A stretch of DNA of 60,558 bases, taken from positions 38,789 through 99,346 of the forward strand of contig NZ_KZ559484.1 of the NCBI RefSeq assembly GCF_002850745.1, given 5' to 3'. The notes beneath the pieces were generated by a model. That model saw only the letters and a list, made by a program, of their open reading frames with translations, ran no database searches and was not told where the DNA came from. A program made the translations under genes and the position numbers. Positions 8,574 through 16,021 of the stretch are shown one piece after another (positions within the stretch are counted from its first letter, which is position 1; every line of letters starts with the position of its first letter). This DNA is from Nonomuraea indica (GTDB lineage: Bacteria > Actinomycetota > Actinomycetes > Streptosporangiales > Streptosporangiaceae).

Positions 8574-9646
8574 CGCGCGTGCCGGCTGTCGGGCGCCGTA
8601 CGGCCGATGACCTCGGTGATGGAGGCGAACCCGTGGCGGCGGACGCGCCGCGAGAGCTGCCGATGGATGCGGGAGGCCCACAGCGGCCCGCCATAGACCC
8701 AGCCGGTGTAGCCCTGCACCAGGGTGGCGCCGGCGAGCAGCCGCTCCCAGACGTCGTCGACGTCCTCGACGCCGCCGACCGAGACGAGCGCCAGCCGGTC
8801 GCCCACCCGGGCGCGCAGCCGGCGCAGCACCTCCAGGGAGCGCCCCTTGAGCGGCCGGCCGGACAAGCCGCCGGTCTCGCCCTCGTGCCGGATCGTGGTG
8901 TTGGTCGCGATGATGCCGTCGAGCCCCAGCTCCAGGGCGAGGTCGGCGACGGCGTCCACGTCCTCGTCGGCCAGGTCGGGAGCGATCTTGACCAGCAGCG
9001 GGGTGCGGCGCGGCGTGCCGTCGGCGACGTCCTTGACGGCGGCGAGCAGCGGCCGCAGCTTGGAGACGGCCTGCAGGTCGCGCAGGCCGGGCGTGTTGGG
9101 CGAGCTGACGTTCACGACCAGGTAGTCGGCCAGCGGCGCGAGCTCCTTCGCGGCGGCCACGTAGTCGGCGACGGCCTCCTGCTCGGGCACCACCTTGGTC
9201 TTGCCGATGTTGACGCCGACCACGACGGGCACGCCGCGGGTGCGGCGCAGCCGGCGGGCGGCCGCGGCGGCGCCGGCGTTGTTGAAGCCCATCCGGTTGA
9301 TCACCGCCCGCCGGCCCACCAGCCGGAACAGCCGGGGCCGGGGGTTGCCCGGCTGCGCGTGCGCGGTGATGGTGCCGACCTCGACGTGACCGAACCCCAG
9401 CGCCGCCACGCCCTCGGCGCAGGCGGCGTCCTTGTCGAACCCGGCGGCCAGGCCCAGCGGCCCGGGGAAGTGCACCCCGAAGGCGGACACGCGCAGGGCC
9501 GGGTCGTGAGGCGCGAGCGATCGGTGCAGCAGCCGCTTGACCAGCGGCAACGCCGACAACAGGGCGAAGGCCCGCACGGTGAGATGGTGCACGGCCTCGG
9601 CGTCGAAACGCCGCAGGACCTGCATGAACACGAGGCGATACATCAC
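8570..9646 (-). CDS. pyrD: Dihydroorotate dehydrogenase, class 2 (quinone-dependent)
   Basis: Oxidises dihydroorotate to orotate in de novo pyrimidine synthesis, passing electrons through FMN to the quinone pool at the membrane. 358 residues, with the N-terminal helical extension (1-45) typical of class 2. The catalytic serine loop is NVSSPNTPGLRDLQ (about 179-192). FMN and phosphate contacts include GFDKDA, NRMGFNN, VKIAPDL and VSVGGV. It starts 3 bp after the response-regulator stop (GTG, with an ATG as second codon) and overlaps the acetyltransferase gene. Confidence 0.95.
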   Translation of the reverse strand: MMYRLVFMQVLRRFDAEAVHHLTVRAFALLSALPLVKRLLHRSLAPHDPALRVSAFGVHFPGPLGLAAGFDKDAACAEGVAALGFGHVEVGTITAHAQPGNPRPRLFRLVGRRAVINRMGFNNAGAAAAARRLRRTRGVPVVVGVNIGKTKVVPEQEAVADYVAAAKELAPLADYLVVNVSSPNTPGLRDLQAVSKLRPLLAAVKDVADGTPRRTPLLVKIAPDLADEDVDAVADLALELGLDGIIATNTTIRHEGETGGLSGRPLKGRSLEVLRRLRARVGDRLALVSVGGVEDVDDVWERLLAGATLVQGYTGWVYGGPLWASRIHRQLSRRVRRHGFASITEVIGRTAPDSRHAR

Positions 9647-9649
9647 GTG

Positions 9650-10300
9650 TCAGGCTACCAAGCCGGCGTCGTGGGCGATGATCGCGGCCTGCACGCGGTT
9701 GCGCACGTCGAGCCGCGTGAGGATGGCGCTGACGTACGCCTTCACCGTCCCCTCCACCAGGTGCAGCTCGCGGGCGATCTCCGCGTTGGACATCCCGGCG
9801 CCGACCAGGGCGAGGACCTCACGTTCGCGGTCGGTGAGCACCTGGACGCGCTCGCGCGCCACACTGCCCTTCGACATGCGGCCGCCGGCGAGCTGGGTGA
9901 TGACGCGCTGGGCGACCTTGGGCGACAGGTACGCGGCGCCGCCCGCCACGGCGTGGATCCCGGCGATCAGCTCGCGCGGGTCGCCCGACTTGAGCAGGAA
10001 CCCGCCGGCGCCCACGTCGATGGCCCGGGCGATGTAGTCGTCCTCGCCGAACGTGGTGAGCATCACCACGGCCGTGTCCGGCGCGACCCGCCGGATCTCG
10101 GCCGCCGCCCCGAGCCCGTCGAGCTTCGGCATGCGGATGTCGAGCAGCGCCACGTCCGGGTGGTGGCTGATGGCCAGGTCCACCGCCGCCCGGCCGTCGC
10201 CCGCCTCGGCCACCACGTCGAGCGACGGGTCGGAGGCGAGGATGGCCCGGATGCCGGCACGGATCATGGCCTCGTCGTCGGCCAGGAGAATGCGGATCAC
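9650..10300 (-). CDS. NarL/FixJ family response regulator (orphan)
   Basis: 216 residues. Receiver domain about 1-118 with acidic pocket (DDE near 8-10), phospho-Asp in VALLDIRMPKLDG and conserved Lys in FLLKSGDP. LuxR-type HTH about 150-210 (LTDREREVLALVGAGMSNAEI). No sensor kinase lies nearby; it is the first gene of an operon with pyrD. The GTG start sits 19 bp from the divergent tautomerase start, and a palindromic CTATAG lies between them, so the mRNA is probably leaderless. Confidence 0.9.
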   Translation of the reverse strand: MIRILLADDEAMIRAGIRAILASDPSLDVVAEAGDGRAAVDLAISHHPDVALLDIRMPKLDGLGAAAEIRRVAPDTAVVMLTTFGEDDYIARAIDVGAGGFLLKSGDPRELIAGIHAVAGGAAYLSPKVAQRVITQLAGGRMSKGSVARERVQVLTDREREVLALVGAGMSNAEIARELHLVEGTVKAYVSAILTRLDVRNRVQAAIIAHDAGLVA

Positions 10301-10319
10301 GGCCTCTATAGTGGCCCAT
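10301..10319. promoter_or_regulatory. Shared bidirectional promoter, probably leaderless in both directions
   Basis: Only 19 bp separate the response-regulator GTG (10300) from the tautomerase ATG (10320). TATAGT at 10307-10312 ends 7 bases before the ATG, the spacing expected for leaderless transcription. CTATAG (10306-10311) is self-complementary, so the minus strand may use the same element. Confidence 0.45.
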
Positions 10320-10694
10320 ATGGCTCAGGTGAAGGTCTACGGACGCCGTGACGTGTGGGCGGGACGACAGCGCGAGGTGTCCGACCTGCTGCACGGCTGC
10401 CTCGTGGAGGCGTGGGGGCTGCCCCAGGACAAGAGGTTCCACCGGTTCCTGCTGCTGGACGCGGACGACCTGATCTGTCCCCAGCGCGGCGACGGCTACC
10501 TGATCATCGAGGTGGTCTGCTTCACCGGCCGCAGCGACGAGGCCAAGCGGGCGCTGATCCGCGCGATCTACGACCGGCTGCCGTACCCGCCGGAGGACGT
10601 CGAGATCACGATCATCGAGATGCCCCGGGTCAACTGGGGCATCCGCGGCGTGCCGGCCGACGAGCTGGCCCTGCCGTACACGGTGGAGGTCTAG
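10320..10694 (+). CDS. Tautomerase superfamily protein
   Basis: A 124-residue protein resembling the tautomerase_2 group (FHRFLLLDADDLICP, IIEVVCFTGRSDEAKRALIRAIYDRL, DVEITIIEMPRVNWGIRGVPADEL). Family enzymes use an N-terminal proline as catalytic base, but this product starts Met-Ala-Gln, so Pro-1 is absent. It may be a non-tautomerase member or use another mechanism. Cytoplasmic; substrate unknown. It shares a tiny divergent promoter with the response regulator. Confidence 0.75.
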   Translation: MAQVKVYGRRDVWAGRQREVSDLLHGCLVEAWGLPQDKRFHRFLLLDADDLICPQRGDGYLIIEVVCFTGRSDEAKRALIRAIYDRLPYPPEDVEITIIEMPRVNWGIRGVPADELALPYTVEV

Positions 10695-10771
10695 CCCCGA
10701 GTCCTTACGGCTCGCGAACGTGATGGCGCCGTCCCTTCTGGCGCACCGGACCGGTGACTAGCGTCGACGGC

Positions 10772-11767
10772 GTGAAGGTGATGGTCACCGGCTCCGCCGG
10801 TTTCATCGGGAGTCACGTCGCCGAGGCGCTGACGCGGGCGGGGCACGAGGTCGTCCCGTTCGACCTGCGCGCCGGCGCCGACGTGCGGGACGGGGCCGCC
10901 CTGGACCGGTCGCTGCCGGGCGTGAACCTGGTCGCGCACCAGGCGGCGAAGGTCGGCCTCGGCGTGGACGTGTCCGATCTCCCGGCGTACGCGGCCGCCA
11001 ACGTGCACGGCACCGCCGTCCTGCTGGCCGCGATGGCCCGGCACGGGGTCGGCCGGCTGGTGCTGGCGTCGTCGATGGTGGTCTACGGCGAGGGCGCCTA
11101 CGACTGCGCGAAGCACGGCCGGGTGCGGCCCGGTCCACGCGCCCGCGAGGACCTCGACGGCGGCCGATTTGACCCGGTCTGCCCGGTGTGCGGCGCGCCG
11201 GTGAGCCACACCGTCATCGGGGAGGACGCGCCGCCGGACCCGCGCAACGCGTACGCGACGACCAAGCTCGCCCAGGAGCACCTCGCCGCGAACTGGGCCA
11301 GGGAGACGGGCGGGATCGCGGTCGCGCTGCGCTACCACAACGTCTACGGGCCGCGGATGCCGCGTGACACGCCCTACGCCGGGGTGGCGGCGATCTTCCG
11401 GTCGGCGCTGGCCGCGGGGCGGGCGCCGCGGGTGTTCGAGGACGGCGGCCAGCTGCGCGACTTCGTGCACGTCCGCGACGTGGCCGACGCCAACCTGGCG
11501 GCGGCCGGCGCCACCCTGCCTCCGGGCCGGCTGAGGGCCTACAACATCGCCAGCGGGACGCCGCACAGCGTCGGCGAGATGGCCGCCGCCCTCGCCGCCG
11601 CGCGCGGCGGGCCGCGGCCCGTGGTCACCGGCGAGTACCGGCTGGGCGACGTCCGGCACATCGTCGCCGCGCCCGGCCGGGCCCGCGCCGAGCTGGGCTT
11701 CCGCGCCGCCGTCGGGTTCGAGGCGGGCATGACGGAGTTCGCCGCGGCGCCGCTGGGGGTGTCATGA
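10772..11767 (+). CDS. NAD-dependent epimerase/dehydratase with Cys-rich insertion
   Basis: Extended short-chain dehydrogenase of nucleotide-sugar epimerase type, about 331 residues. The Rossmann loop GSAGFIGSH begins about residue 6; the catalytic pair is YATTK (YxxxK), with SSMVVYGEG before it. Between these is an insertion holding YDCAKHG and CPVCG, three cysteines plus a histidine, which looks like a small zinc site. The GTG at 10772 lies 7 bases after TAGCGT and gives a Rossmann fold right at the N-terminus; GTG 10754 is an alternative. It overlaps the GT2 gene by ATGA. The likely role is making or modifying the sugar donor for the neighbouring transferases. Confidence 0.82.
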   Translation: MKVMVTGSAGFIGSHVAEALTRAGHEVVPFDLRAGADVRDGAALDRSLPGVNLVAHQAAKVGLGVDVSDLPAYAAANVHGTAVLLAAMARHGVGRLVLASSMVVYGEGAYDCAKHGRVRPGPRAREDLDGGRFDPVCPVCGAPVSHTVIGEDAPPDPRNAYATTKLAQEHLAANWARETGGIAVALRYHNVYGPRMPRDTPYAGVAAIFRSALAAGRAPRVFEDGGQLRDFVHVRDVADANLAAAGATLPPGRLRAYNIASGTPHSVGEMAAALAAARGGPRPVVTGEYRLGDVRHIVAAPGRARAELGFRAAVGFEAGMTEFAAAPLGVS

Positions 11768-12447
11768 GCGTCGAGGTGATCCTGCCCTGCCTGGACGAGC
11801 GGGAGGCACTGCCGTGGGTGCTCGGGCGGATGCCGCCCGGCTACCGGCCGATCGTCGTCGACAACGGGTCCACCGACGGCTCGGCCGCGCTCGCCGCCGA
11901 GCTGGGCGCGCACGTGGTGACCGAGCCGCGCCGGGGGTTCGGTGCCGCGTGCCACGCCGGGCTGCTGGCCGCGACGGCGGACGTGGTGTGCTTCATGGAC
12001 GCCGACGCCTCGCTCGACCCCCGCCTGCTGCCCGAGGTGGCCTGGCCCGTCCTGTCGGGGCGGGCCGACCTGGTGCTCGGCCGGCGGGTGCGCCGGCCCG
12101 GCGCGTCGTGGCCGCTGCATGCCCGGCTGGGCAACGCCGTGCTGGCCAGGAGCCTGCGGCAGCGCACCGGGGTCCCGCTGCGCGACCTGGGCCCGATGCG
12201 GGCCTGCTCGCGGGCCGGGCTGCTGGCGCTCGGCCTGACCGACCGCCGGTTCGGCTACCCCCTGGAGATGGTGCTGCGCGCGGCGGCGGCCGGCTGGCGG
12301 ATCACCGAGGTGGACGTGGCCTACCTGCGCAGACACGGACGCTCGAAGGTCACCGGCACGGTTCGCGGCACGCTGCGGGCCGTCGCCGACATGCGCGGGG
12401 TCATGCGCGAGGTCACGAACCGGGTCATGCGTGAGCCGTCCCGGTGA
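11764..12447 (+). CDS. Glycosyltransferase family 2
   Basis: 227 residues, GT-A fold. The nucleotide-binding start is VEVILPCLDEREALPWVL, VVDNGSTDGS follows, and the metal-binding motif is FMDADAS (about 77-83). No transmembrane segments, so it is cytosolic or membrane-peripheral. It is coupled to the epimerase gene (ATGA). Its last 23 bases overlap the 3' end of the opposing membrane glycosyltransferase gene. Resembles the short dolichol-phosphate-mannose-synthase-like GT2 enzymes found with DUF2064 proteins. Acceptor unknown. Confidence 0.82.
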   Translation: MSVEVILPCLDEREALPWVLGRMPPGYRPIVVDNGSTDGSAALAAELGAHVVTEPRRGFGAACHAGLLAATADVVCFMDADASLDPRLLPEVAWPVLSGRADLVLGRRVRRPGASWPLHARLGNAVLARSLRQRTGVPLRDLGPMRACSRAGLLALGLTDRRFGYPLEMVLRAAAAGWRITEVDVAYLRRHGRSKVTGTVRGTLRAVADMRGVMREVTNRVMREPSR

Positions 12448-13807
12448 GGTCCGGGGAGCGGCGCGCCGACCGGCGGACGGCCCAGCAGGCCGCCACCGCC
12501 AGCGCCGCCGCCGCGTACGCCGCCGTGGCCGTGCCGGGCGGCGCGGCCGGGCCGGACAGGTAGGCGACCGCTCCCGCCGCCGCCACCCCGAGCCACTCCC
12601 ACCGTCCGTCCATGGCGGCCAGCGCGACGACGAGGAGCGCGTACCACGAGTACCCCGGCGTGAACAGCAGCAGCAGGGAGCCCGTGACCAGCAGCGCGCC
12701 GGCCCACGGCCGGTCCGGGTCGCCGCGGCGCAGCACGTGCAGGACGGCCAGGCCCAGCAGCAGGATCGCGGCGTACGGGGCCCACGCGTCGGGCAGGAAC
12801 AGCCGGAGCAGCCCGTACCGATCGCGCGCGGCGGGCTCCTCGTACCCCTCCTCCTGGACGTAACCGAAGAGGTACCCCACGACGGACCCCCGCGAGGCCA
12901 GCAGGTACGGCAGGTAGGCCAGCGCGACGACCAGCGTGGCCGGCGCCATGACGGCGAGCACGCGCCGCGTCCCGTCCCGCAGCCCGCCGCCCCCCTCGGC
13001 CCGCGTCCCGCCGCGCCAGGCGCGCGACAGCACTCCCGACAGCACTCCCGACAGCGCGCCGGGAAGCGCGACCGCGGGCAGCAGCTTGACCGCCACCGCC
13101 GCCCCGAACAACGCCCCCCGCCCGCGCACCGTGTGGCAGGCCAGCACCACGAGCAGCACGCCCAGCACGTCCACGTGCGCGTTGTTCACCGCCTCGACCG
13201 GCACGGCCGGGCACCACGCCCACGCCGCAGCCGCCCGGCCGCCGGCCCACCGGTACAGGCACAGCAGGACCGCGACCGACAGCAGCGCGCCGCCGACCTG
13301 GAGCGGCTTGTGCCGCGCCTCGGCGGGTGACAGGCCGTGCACCAGCAGGAAGTAGCCCTCGGCGAGCGGCGGGTAGATGGTGTGCACGGCGGGCCGGTTG
13401 ATCCTGGTGCACCCGCCGTCCGGCAGGCGTGACAGGAAGGGCGCCGCGCACTCCTCGGGGAACAGCCAGCCGTCACGCAGCGGAGCGAGCGCCGGGTCGG
13501 CCGGCGGGTGGTCGTAGGGGGAGACGCCGGCCGCCTGCACCCTGCCGTCCCACGCGTAGCGGTAGGAGTCGGTGCTGGTGGCGGGCGGCGCCACCAGGCC
13601 GGTGGCGGTCACGGCCAGGCCGCCGGCGACGACGAGTACGGCCAGCTCCCGGCGCGGCAGCCCGCGCGTCAGCCACAGCGCGGCGGCGAAGAGCGCCCAG
13701 CCCGCCGCGTACCAGCCCAGCAGGCCGGGATGGCCCAGCGACATCCTGACGAGGACGGCGACCAAGGCCAGGAGCGTCGCTCCGGCGCACACCGTGGTCC
13801 TGCTCAT
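12425..13807 (-). CDS. Polytopic membrane glycosyltransferase (GT87/mannosyltransferase-like)
   Basis: About 460 residues with roughly ten or more hydrophobic segments, the layout of GT-C lipid-phosphate-sugar-dependent transferases. An aspartate-containing loop (SYRYAWDGRVQAAGVSPYDHP) lies after the second or third helix, where GT-C enzymes keep their catalytic Asp, and a conserved HTIYPPLAEGYF motif follows. The ATG at 13807 was chosen; upstream codons run into the divergent promoter. It faces and overlaps the GT2 gene by 23 bp at the 3' ends. It would use a polyprenyl-phosphate sugar that the GT2 protein may produce; this coupling is inferred from position. Confidence 0.78.
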   Translation of the reverse strand: MSRTTVCAGATLLALVAVLVRMSLGHPGLLGWYAAGWALFAAALWLTRGLPRRELAVLVVAGGLAVTATGLVAPPATSTDSYRYAWDGRVQAAGVSPYDHPPADPALAPLRDGWLFPEECAAPFLSRLPDGGCTRINRPAVHTIYPPLAEGYFLLVHGLSPAEARHKPLQVGGALLSVAVLLCLYRWAGGRAAAAWAWCPAVPVEAVNNAHVDVLGVLLVVLACHTVRGRGALFGAAVAVKLLPAVALPGALSGVLSGVLSRAWRGGTRAEGGGGLRDGTRRVLAVMAPATLVVALAYLPYLLASRGSVVGYLFGYVQEEGYEEPAARDRYGLLRLFLPDAWAPYAAILLLGLAVLHVLRRGDPDRPWAGALLVTGSLLLLFTPGYSWYALLVVALAAMDGRWEWLGVAAAGAVAYLSGPAAPPGTATAAYAAAALAVAACWAVRRSARRSPDLTGTAHA

Positions 13808-13939
13808 GTCCCGGAGCCTGCCACCGGCGGGCCCCCGCCTGGCCGGGGCGGCGGGTCCCGTCCGCACTCCGTAAGGAATGGCCGGGCCCGTAACGACCTC
13901 GTAAGACCCCGACGGTGCCGGCTGTCCTACGGTCGAGTC

Positions 13940-13966
13940 ATGAAGATCGCCCTGGAGGTGGCATGA
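13940..13966 (+). other. Possible 8-codon upstream reading frame
   Basis: ATG AAG ATC then five codons to a TGA that overlaps the ATG of the DUF2064 gene (ATGA). Its internal GGAGGTGG is also the ribosome site of that gene. It could be a leader peptide for coupled translation or chance. Confidence 0.3.
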
Positions 13967-14613
13967 CACAGCTCGTGACCATCGCCAAGGAGCCGGTGGC
14001 CGGCCGGGTCAAGACCCGGCTGACGCCGCCGTTCCGCCCCGCCGAGGCCGCGTTCCTGGCCGAGGCGGCGATCGTGGACACGCTGCGGGCCGTCACCGCC
14101 ACCCCGGCCGCGCAGCGGGTCCTCGCGCTGGACGGGCTGCCGGGGCGCTGGCTGCCCACCGACATGGTGGTGATCCCCCAGCGCGGCTCCGGCCTGGACG
14201 AGCGCCTGGCCGCGGCCTTCGCCGACGCACACCGGCTCCGCCCCGGACCGGTGGTGCTCATCGGCATGGACACCCCTCAGGTGACGCCGGGCCTGCTCCT
14301 GCGCGCCGTCGAGGAGCTCGACCGCTGTGACGCCGTGTACGGCCCGGCGGCCGACGGCGGCTTCTGGCTGCTGGGACTGCGCCGGCCCGACCCCGCGCTG
14401 CTGCTGGGCGTGCCCATGTCCCGCCCCGACACCGGGCGGGAGCAACTCCGGCGGCTGGCGCGGGCCGGGCTGAGCGTGCGGCACCTGCCGGAACTGACGG
14501 ACGTGGACACCGCGGCCGACGCCCACCGGGTGGCCGCCGAGGCGCCGGGGTCCCGCTTCGCCGCGGCGCTGCGCGCGGTGACCCGGGTCCCGGCGGAGGC
14601 GGCCCTGCGGTGA
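13963..14613 (+). CDS. DUF2064 (TIGR04282-type) putative glycosyl/nucleotidyltransferase
   Basis: 216 residues, GT-A-like fold. Family motifs are seen: IAKEPVAGRVKTRLTPPF at the N-terminus (nucleotide loop), IGMDTPQVTP, and ADGGFWLLGLRRPD. A good GGAGGTGGC ribosome site precedes the ATG, and the stop overlaps the methyltransferase GTG (GTGA). Members of this family are often paired with a small GT2 enzyme, as here; some database names link them to arsenosugar synthesis, but no arsenic gene is present. The exact reaction is unknown. Confidence 0.8.
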   Translation: MTQLVTIAKEPVAGRVKTRLTPPFRPAEAAFLAEAAIVDTLRAVTATPAAQRVLALDGLPGRWLPTDMVVIPQRGSGLDERLAAAFADAHRLRPGPVVLIGMDTPQVTPGLLLRAVEELDRCDAVYGPAADGGFWLLGLRRPDPALLLGVPMSRPDTGREQLRRLARAGLSVRHLPELTDVDTAADAHRVAAEAPGSRFAAALRAVTRVPAEAALR

Positions 14614-15221
14614 TCGGAGAGCTCTACGCCGACGCCCTCACCGGCACGCCCGTCGAGATCGAGCACGTCGACGGCTCCCGCGCCGTCCTGGAGGCGACCC
14701 GGTGGACGCGCCCCATCGACGGCGACGAGTCCCTGCTTCGCCGGTGCGCCGGCGCCACGCTGGACATCGGCTCCGGTCCCGGCCGGCTCACCGTCGCGCT
14801 GAACCGGCGGGGCGTCCCGGCGCTGGGCATCGACATCACCCCGCACGCGGTGCGGCTGACCCGCGCGGCAGGCGGCTTCGCGCTGCTGCGCAGCGTCTTC
14901 GACGAGGTCCCGGGGAGCGGGTGGTGGGAGACGGCGCTGCTCGCCGACGGCAACATCGGCATCGGCGGGCACCCGGGTGCGCTGCTGCGCAGGGTCAGGG
15001 AGCTGGTACGGCCGGGCGGCGAGGTCGTCGCCGAGGTGGAGCGACCGGGCGTGACCAGCCGGGTGAACCGGGTGCGGTTGCGCCGAGGCGGGACCGTGGG
15101 CGACTGGTTCGCCTGGGCGGTGGTGTCGGCAGACGACGTCGCGCGGGTCGCCCGGCCCGCGGGGTTCGGCGTGGCCGGTCTCTGGGAGGAGGCGGGCCGC
15201 TGGTTCGCCGCCCTGCGCTGA
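14610..15221 (+). CDS. Class I SAM-dependent methyltransferase
   Basis: 203 residues. Motif I LDIGSGPGRLTVALNRRG (about 51-68) and motif II GIDITPHAVRL bind SAM; GNIGIGGHPGALLRRV and LVRPGGEVVAEVE are the post-I and motif III regions. There is no cysteine set like that of arsenite methyltransferases. Last gene of the epimerase-GT2 / DUF2064 neighbourhood, translationally coupled to DUF2064 (GTGA). It probably methylates the glycoconjugate made by this cluster, by context only. Confidence 0.8.
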   Translation: MIGELYADALTGTPVEIEHVDGSRAVLEATRWTRPIDGDESLLRRCAGATLDIGSGPGRLTVALNRRGVPALGIDITPHAVRLTRAAGGFALLRSVFDEVPGSGWWETALLADGNIGIGGHPGALLRRVRELVRPGGEVVAEVERPGVTSRVNRVRLRRGGTVGDWFAWAVVSADDVARVARPAGFGVAGLWEEAGRWFAALR

Positions 15222-15248
15222 CGCCGTGGCGGGAGCGTGCCGCACGGG

Positions 15249-15932
15249 TCAGCCCAGGGCGCCGATGACGACGGCGCCCGCGCCGGCGGCCAGCACCAGC
15301 GGGACGGCCCACCACTTCGGGGCGGGCCCGGCGCGCAGCACCCTGACCCCGTACGGCACGAGCGCGACGCACAGGCCGGCGGTGGCCACGACCGACAGGG
15401 GGCCGGTCCCCTTGAGCACCCCGATCGGCAGCGCCGCGGCCAGCCCGAGCGCGACGGCGGGCACCACGCCCATGACCCCGGCCCGCCGGAGGCCGGCGGC
15501 GAGCACGATCCACCCCGCGAGCGTCGCGAGGTTCAGCGGCTGGAAGACGTGGAAGGCCCCGTAGCCGCCGGCCACGGCCGCCTGGGCCGGCGCGAGCCCC
15601 TGCACGTCCACGAGCTGGAACGCCAGGTGCGAGACGCCCGCGTGGAACACCCGGGCGAACAGGCCGAGCAGCACCATCACCCCGCCCCACCGTACGAGCC
15701 GGGAGCCCGGCGCCCGGCGCGCCAGGGCGAGCACGCCCGGCCACAGCAGCGCGCAGCCGGCGGCGAAGCACCCGTACGAGGCGCTCATCAGGCCGGGCTC
15801 GGCGGCGAAGGCGGCGAGCTGGCCGGGGAAGAAGTCGTCGTGGCCGGCGCGCAGCAGCACTCCGGCGAGCAGCAGGACGGGTGCGAGCGTCAGGCAGACG
15901 CCCTCGGCCCAGCGTCCGGGGAAGTCGGTCAT
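15249..15932 (-). CDS. Multi-pass membrane protein of unknown function
   Basis: About 227 residues with seven or so hydrophobic helices (for example LTLAPVLLLAGVLLRAG, LARRAP-flanked helices and a C-terminal pair). Two histidine-containing loops (RVFHAGVSHLAFQ, GAFHVFQPLNL) could bind metal or quinone, but I recognise no family. The ATG at 15932 gives MTDFPGRW as the N-terminus. It is divergent from dihydrolipoyl dehydrogenase and convergent with the methyltransferase. Confidence 0.6.
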   Translation of the reverse strand: MTDFPGRWAEGVCLTLAPVLLLAGVLLRAGHDDFFPGQLAAFAAEPGLMSASYGCFAAGCALLWPGVLALARRAPGSRLVRWGGVMVLLGLFARVFHAGVSHLAFQLVDVQGLAPAQAAVAGGYGAFHVFQPLNLATLAGWIVLAAGLRRAGVMGVVPAVALGLAAALPIGVLKGTGPLSVVATAGLCVALVPYGVRVLRAGPAPKWWAVPLVLAAGAGAVVIGALG

Positions 15933-16021
15933 GCCCCGATCCAACCGGCCCCGGCCGGCCGGGGCACTGGGGTGGGGGCGAGGGTCAGGGGTAGAGCTGG
16001 GTGGACGGTATGGTCCGACTC

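Noticed and set aside
13963..14613. Arsenosugar pathway for the DUF2064 cluster
   Set aside because: Only a database family name points there; the methyltransferase lacks arsenite-binding cysteines and no arsenic genes are seen.
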